Part shown: positions 31,355 through 33,268 of the stretch, in pieces
Numbering within the stretch: the stretch's first letter is position 1
Layout: every line of letters starts with the position of its first letter
Assembly: GCA_021324135.1 (NCBI GenBank)
Contig: JAJPJO010000378.1
Coordinates: 1 to 33,268 of the forward strand
Reading direction: 5' to 3'
Length of the DNA stretch: 33,268 bases
Source of the DNA: Pseudomonadota bacterium
GTDB taxonomy: Bacteria; Cyanobacteriota; Vampirovibrionia; Obscuribacterales; Obscuribacteraceae
The notes under the pieces: generated by a model
The model's input: the letters and a program-made list of their open reading frames with translations, nothing else
Databases searched by the model: none
What the model was told of the DNA's origin: nothing
Program-made: the position numbers and the translations under genes

Positions 31355-32335
31355 TCAAGCGCAAACCGTTTGCCATCGAGCCAGAAGCATCTTGTCGGCA
31401 GTTATTGATTGGCTTTCCCGCGCACTCTTCAAGTTCATGATTGCCGAAACTTGAGTCAAACCTTTGCTCGTAATCATGCGCATCAAAGTGAAAGCATGAT
31501 CCAGTTGCTGTTCGCTGAGAATCTCATAGTCTTCCAGAAGCGCCACTATGCTTTTTTTGCAACGATATGAACACGACAAGATGTCGAGCGCCGTGCGCTC
31601 TGAAACAAGACCGGCTCCCAGAAGCAGTGCCAAAACATTCATGGATCTGCTCTCGCCCTTGTGATCGGGAACGTAAATGCGGAGGAGGACGGACATAGCG
31701 TGCGTATTGGATTTGACAGCTTTGAACAATGAAACCACATCGCAATGACTCATAAGACCAAGGTCCATGAGAACCACAGAATGCATGGCGCACGATATCA
31801 GGTTCAAACTCAAAATTTCTTGTTCGGCGGCATAAAAGATCCAGGAGCGATTTTCTTTTCGCGCCGCGCCTTTTATTTCGTCAAGCTCTTCCTTCGAGAA
31901 CATCTCGCATTCTATAACCAGATGCGCCATCCAGCAGTCCAGGGCGGTCGATTCATCATCCAGTGAAAAGTCTTCAATAGCCTCTTCGGCAGTCACATTG
32001 GCGGCAGTGGCATAACGCAAAACCATTCTGGCAATGCTTGGCGGCAAACCTTTGTGGATCAGCTGTTGAACATGGATGGCGCGATCGATGGAGCGAGGAT
32101 CGACCGCCTCATTCATAAGGAGAACTACTCCCAGTGGCAGGCGCACTGTCTCTGCCGTTTGCAAGCTGGTATTGAGGTGCTTGGCGCTGACCAGCCCCGT
32201 GAGAAGCAGGAGCTGACCGAGCCGAGTTTCTGTTTCTGTGAAAACCGTTGTCTTGCCGAGGGTTGCCTGAGCCATCTTAGTAAGCAGCCTGTTTTTCGCG
32301 AAGCCCGAAGTACTCAGATTCTTCGTATTCACCAT
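31355..32335 (-). CDS. Protein with MshEN/GspE-N-like repeats
   Basis: 326 residues from ATG 32335, about 10 nt after a GGAGG; the frame extends further upstream but without similarity. The N-terminal third contains RLGQLLLLTGLVSAKHLNTS and LPLGVVLLMNEAVDPRSIDR, the 'lG.lLl..G.is...l..al' repeat seen in the N-terminal domains of GspE/PilB ATPases and in c-di-GMP-binding MshEN domains. A third copy is near residue 240 (LALLLGAGLVSERTALDILS). No ATPase domain and no membrane span are present, so it is a stand-alone module; whether it binds c-di-GMP is not shown. It converges with the response regulator across a 13-nt gap, so the two ends may interfere. Confidence 0.7.
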   Translation of the reverse strand: MVNTKNLSTSGFAKNRLLTKMAQATLGKTTVFTETETRLGQLLLLTGLVSAKHLNTSLQTAETVRLPLGVVLLMNEAVDPRSIDRAIHVQQLIHKGLPPSIARMVLRYATAANVTAEEAIEDFSLDDESTALDCWMAHLVIECEMFSKEELDEIKGAARKENRSWIFYAAEQEILSLNLISCAMHSVVLMDLGLMSHCDVVSLFKAVKSNTHAMSVLLRIYVPDHKGESRSMNVLALLLGAGLVSERTALDILSCSYRCKKSIVALLEDYEILSEQQLDHAFTLMRMITSKGLTQVSAIMNLKSARESQSITADKMLLARWQTVCA

Positions 32336-32458
32336 ATGTGCAAGTCCTCCGCCGGAACCATTGCAAACCAATTTAGCAGCGAAAAATAACAAAGCGATCA
32401 CTTGGCGCTTCGAATTGGAAGCGGGGCAATTCAATCAGGGCGAGCAAATCGCCACCGT

Positions 32459-33268
32459 CTACCTATCGATATTAAGCGTGATTTTTTGCTTTGCCCCGAC
32501 GATGCCCGCGGGCGGCACAACGAAGTCTGATTTGGCCTTACCATCGACTAATTGCAAGGTCGACTTGCCCTCTGCCAGTCCCTCGACAAAGAGAAAACCT
32601 TGATTGTCACTGGTCAGGCTCTTTGGTCGGTAGAGTTTGTTTAGAGGTCCGGCCGGCGCCTCGATCGTTACATCAACATCGCGCAGAGGCTTACCGTTCT
32701 GGTCGACCAGCAACAAAAGTGCCGAGCCACCCGGATGATCGAAGTCGAAGTTCATCGCCGGCAGCTCGCCTGCCTTGACTATCAACTCTTTGCTCCTCGA
32801 TAACCAGATATTGTCGATGGCCGCCTGCACGAGGTATCTGCCCGGCGTCAAGCCGGCAATCGTGAAGTGTCCTTGTGGATCGGCATAGGCAGAGATGCTC
32901 AATGTATCGTTCAACTTGCCGGCGCCCTGGTAGGCCGCCCGGATGTGCACGTTAAATCCACCACAATCTTTTCTCGAACCAGCCATGTAATCAGCCGGGC
33001 TCTTACCAGCGATGGTTACCGAACCGTGCAGAGTGATGGCAGGGGGCAGCACCAAATGTGGTGGCGTCGTATCTTTGGCGTCCAGTGGCAAGATCGTCGC
33101 TCCGCATTTGCCGGGCAACCAGGCGACCACTACCGTCTTTTTCGGGCTGTCTGGAGATGCAGCAGGCTCCCCGCTGCCACTGGAAAACATGTACAGCCCG
33201 TGCAGATCGAAGTTGCCCAATGCATCCGTCCAGCCTCCCAGATAAGCTGAGGGATAATCCGGGGCGAA
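32459..33268 (-). CDS. Carboxypeptidase-regulatory-like (Cna-B type) domain protein, N-terminus outside the window
   Basis: The frame is open through the right edge, so at least 269 residues are C-terminal parts of a longer protein. Beta-sandwich repeats are visible: GHFTIAGLTPGRYLVQAAID is the strand-turn motif of carboxypeptidase-regulatory/Cna-B-like domains ('G.f.i.gL.pG.Y.v.a'). VDQNGKPLRDVDVTIEAPAG, then SDNQGFLFVEGLAEGKSTLQ, is a second domain of the same type, and upstream LHGSVTIAGKSPADY begins the first. A possible third ends near TDALGNFDLHGLY at the edge. Such domains are usually extracellular stalks or adhesion modules. I see no anchor in this fragment. Confidence 0.75.
   Translation of the reverse strand, partial: FAPDYPSAYLGGWTDALGNFDLHGLYMFSSGSGEPAASPDSPKKTVVVAWLPGKCGATILPLDAKDTTPPHLVLPPAITLHGSVTIAGKSPADYMAGSRKDCGGFNVHIRAAYQGAGKLNDTLSISAYADPQGHFTIAGLTPGRYLVQAAIDNIWLSRSKELIVKAGELPAMNFDFDHPGGSALLLLVDQNGKPLRDVDVTIEAPAGPLNKLYRPKSLTSDNQGFLFVEGLAEGKSTLQLVDGKAKSDFVVPPAGIVGAKQKITLNIDR

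Noticed and set aside
1..33268. tRNA, rRNA, CRISPR arrays, insertion sequences, phage integration sites
   Set aside because: I saw no regularly spaced repeats, transposase or integrase motifs, cloverleaf-like or rRNA-like segments when reading both strands; faint signals could be missed without a covariance search.

Overview
The window reads as a chromosomal segment of a free-living or environmental bacterium with a rich eukaryote-like signalling repertoire. It carries four membrane-anchored Ser/Thr protein kinases with LRR and/or TPR tails, a secreted caspase-like protease, TPR, LRV and other helical-repeat scaffolds, a TonB-C-like protein, and ordinary two-component and metabolic genes. This mix resembles non-photosynthetic Cyanobacteriota (Obscuribacterales/'Melainabacteria'). 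That assignment is inferred from protein architecture only; Planctomycetota or Acidobacteriota are not excluded. I see no rRNA, tRNA, CRISPR array, insertion sequence or phage structural gene.

Layout. 1-1764 (-): 5' part of an LRR Ser/Thr kinase that runs off the left edge and has no ordinary start codon. 2113-3939 (+): large protein ending in a papain-like (NlpC/P60 or CHAP type) hydrolase. 3950-5602: DinB-like and GNAT genes (-) divergent from an HxlR regulator (+). The control region between them holds two matching 19-bp palindromes laid over both promoters. 5672-5902 (-): small superinfection-immunity-family membrane protein. 6016-10105: TonB-C-like protein (+), secreted kinesin-light-chain-type TPR protein (-), and two translationally coupled exported proteins of unknown function (+). 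10111-11678 (-): two overlapping genes for helical-repeat proteins that share one repeat. 11960-15544 (+): Lrp/AsnC regulator, class I/II aminotransferase and long class III aminotransferase, a likely amino-acid metabolism cluster. Its end overlaps a convergent DUF2939-like gene (15468-16472, -).

16687-22458 (+): Ser/Thr kinase (zinc module + kinase + TM + LRR + TPR), then a caspase-like protease, a YbaK-type deacylase and a small exported protein, closed by a nested hairpin terminator shared with the convergent LRR kinase at 22516-24432 (-). 24674-25123 (+): LRV-repeat protein. 25163-30562 (-): a soluble PAS histidine kinase gene followed 12 nt later by a 1425-residue Ser/Thr kinase with a duplicated TPR array; an OmpR-type response regulator diverges from them at 30664. 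31355-32335 (-): MshEN-like repeat protein. 32459-33268 (-): C-terminal part of a carboxypeptidase-regulatory-like domain protein that runs off the right edge.

The most novel item is a tandem cysteine module (CxxC ... TQWI ... CxC, twice) at the cytoplasmic N-terminus of two of the kinases, which I do not recognise as a named domain. The repeated pairing of kinases with other signalling or effector genes (caspase-like protease; histidine kinase and response regulator) suggests integrated signalling units.
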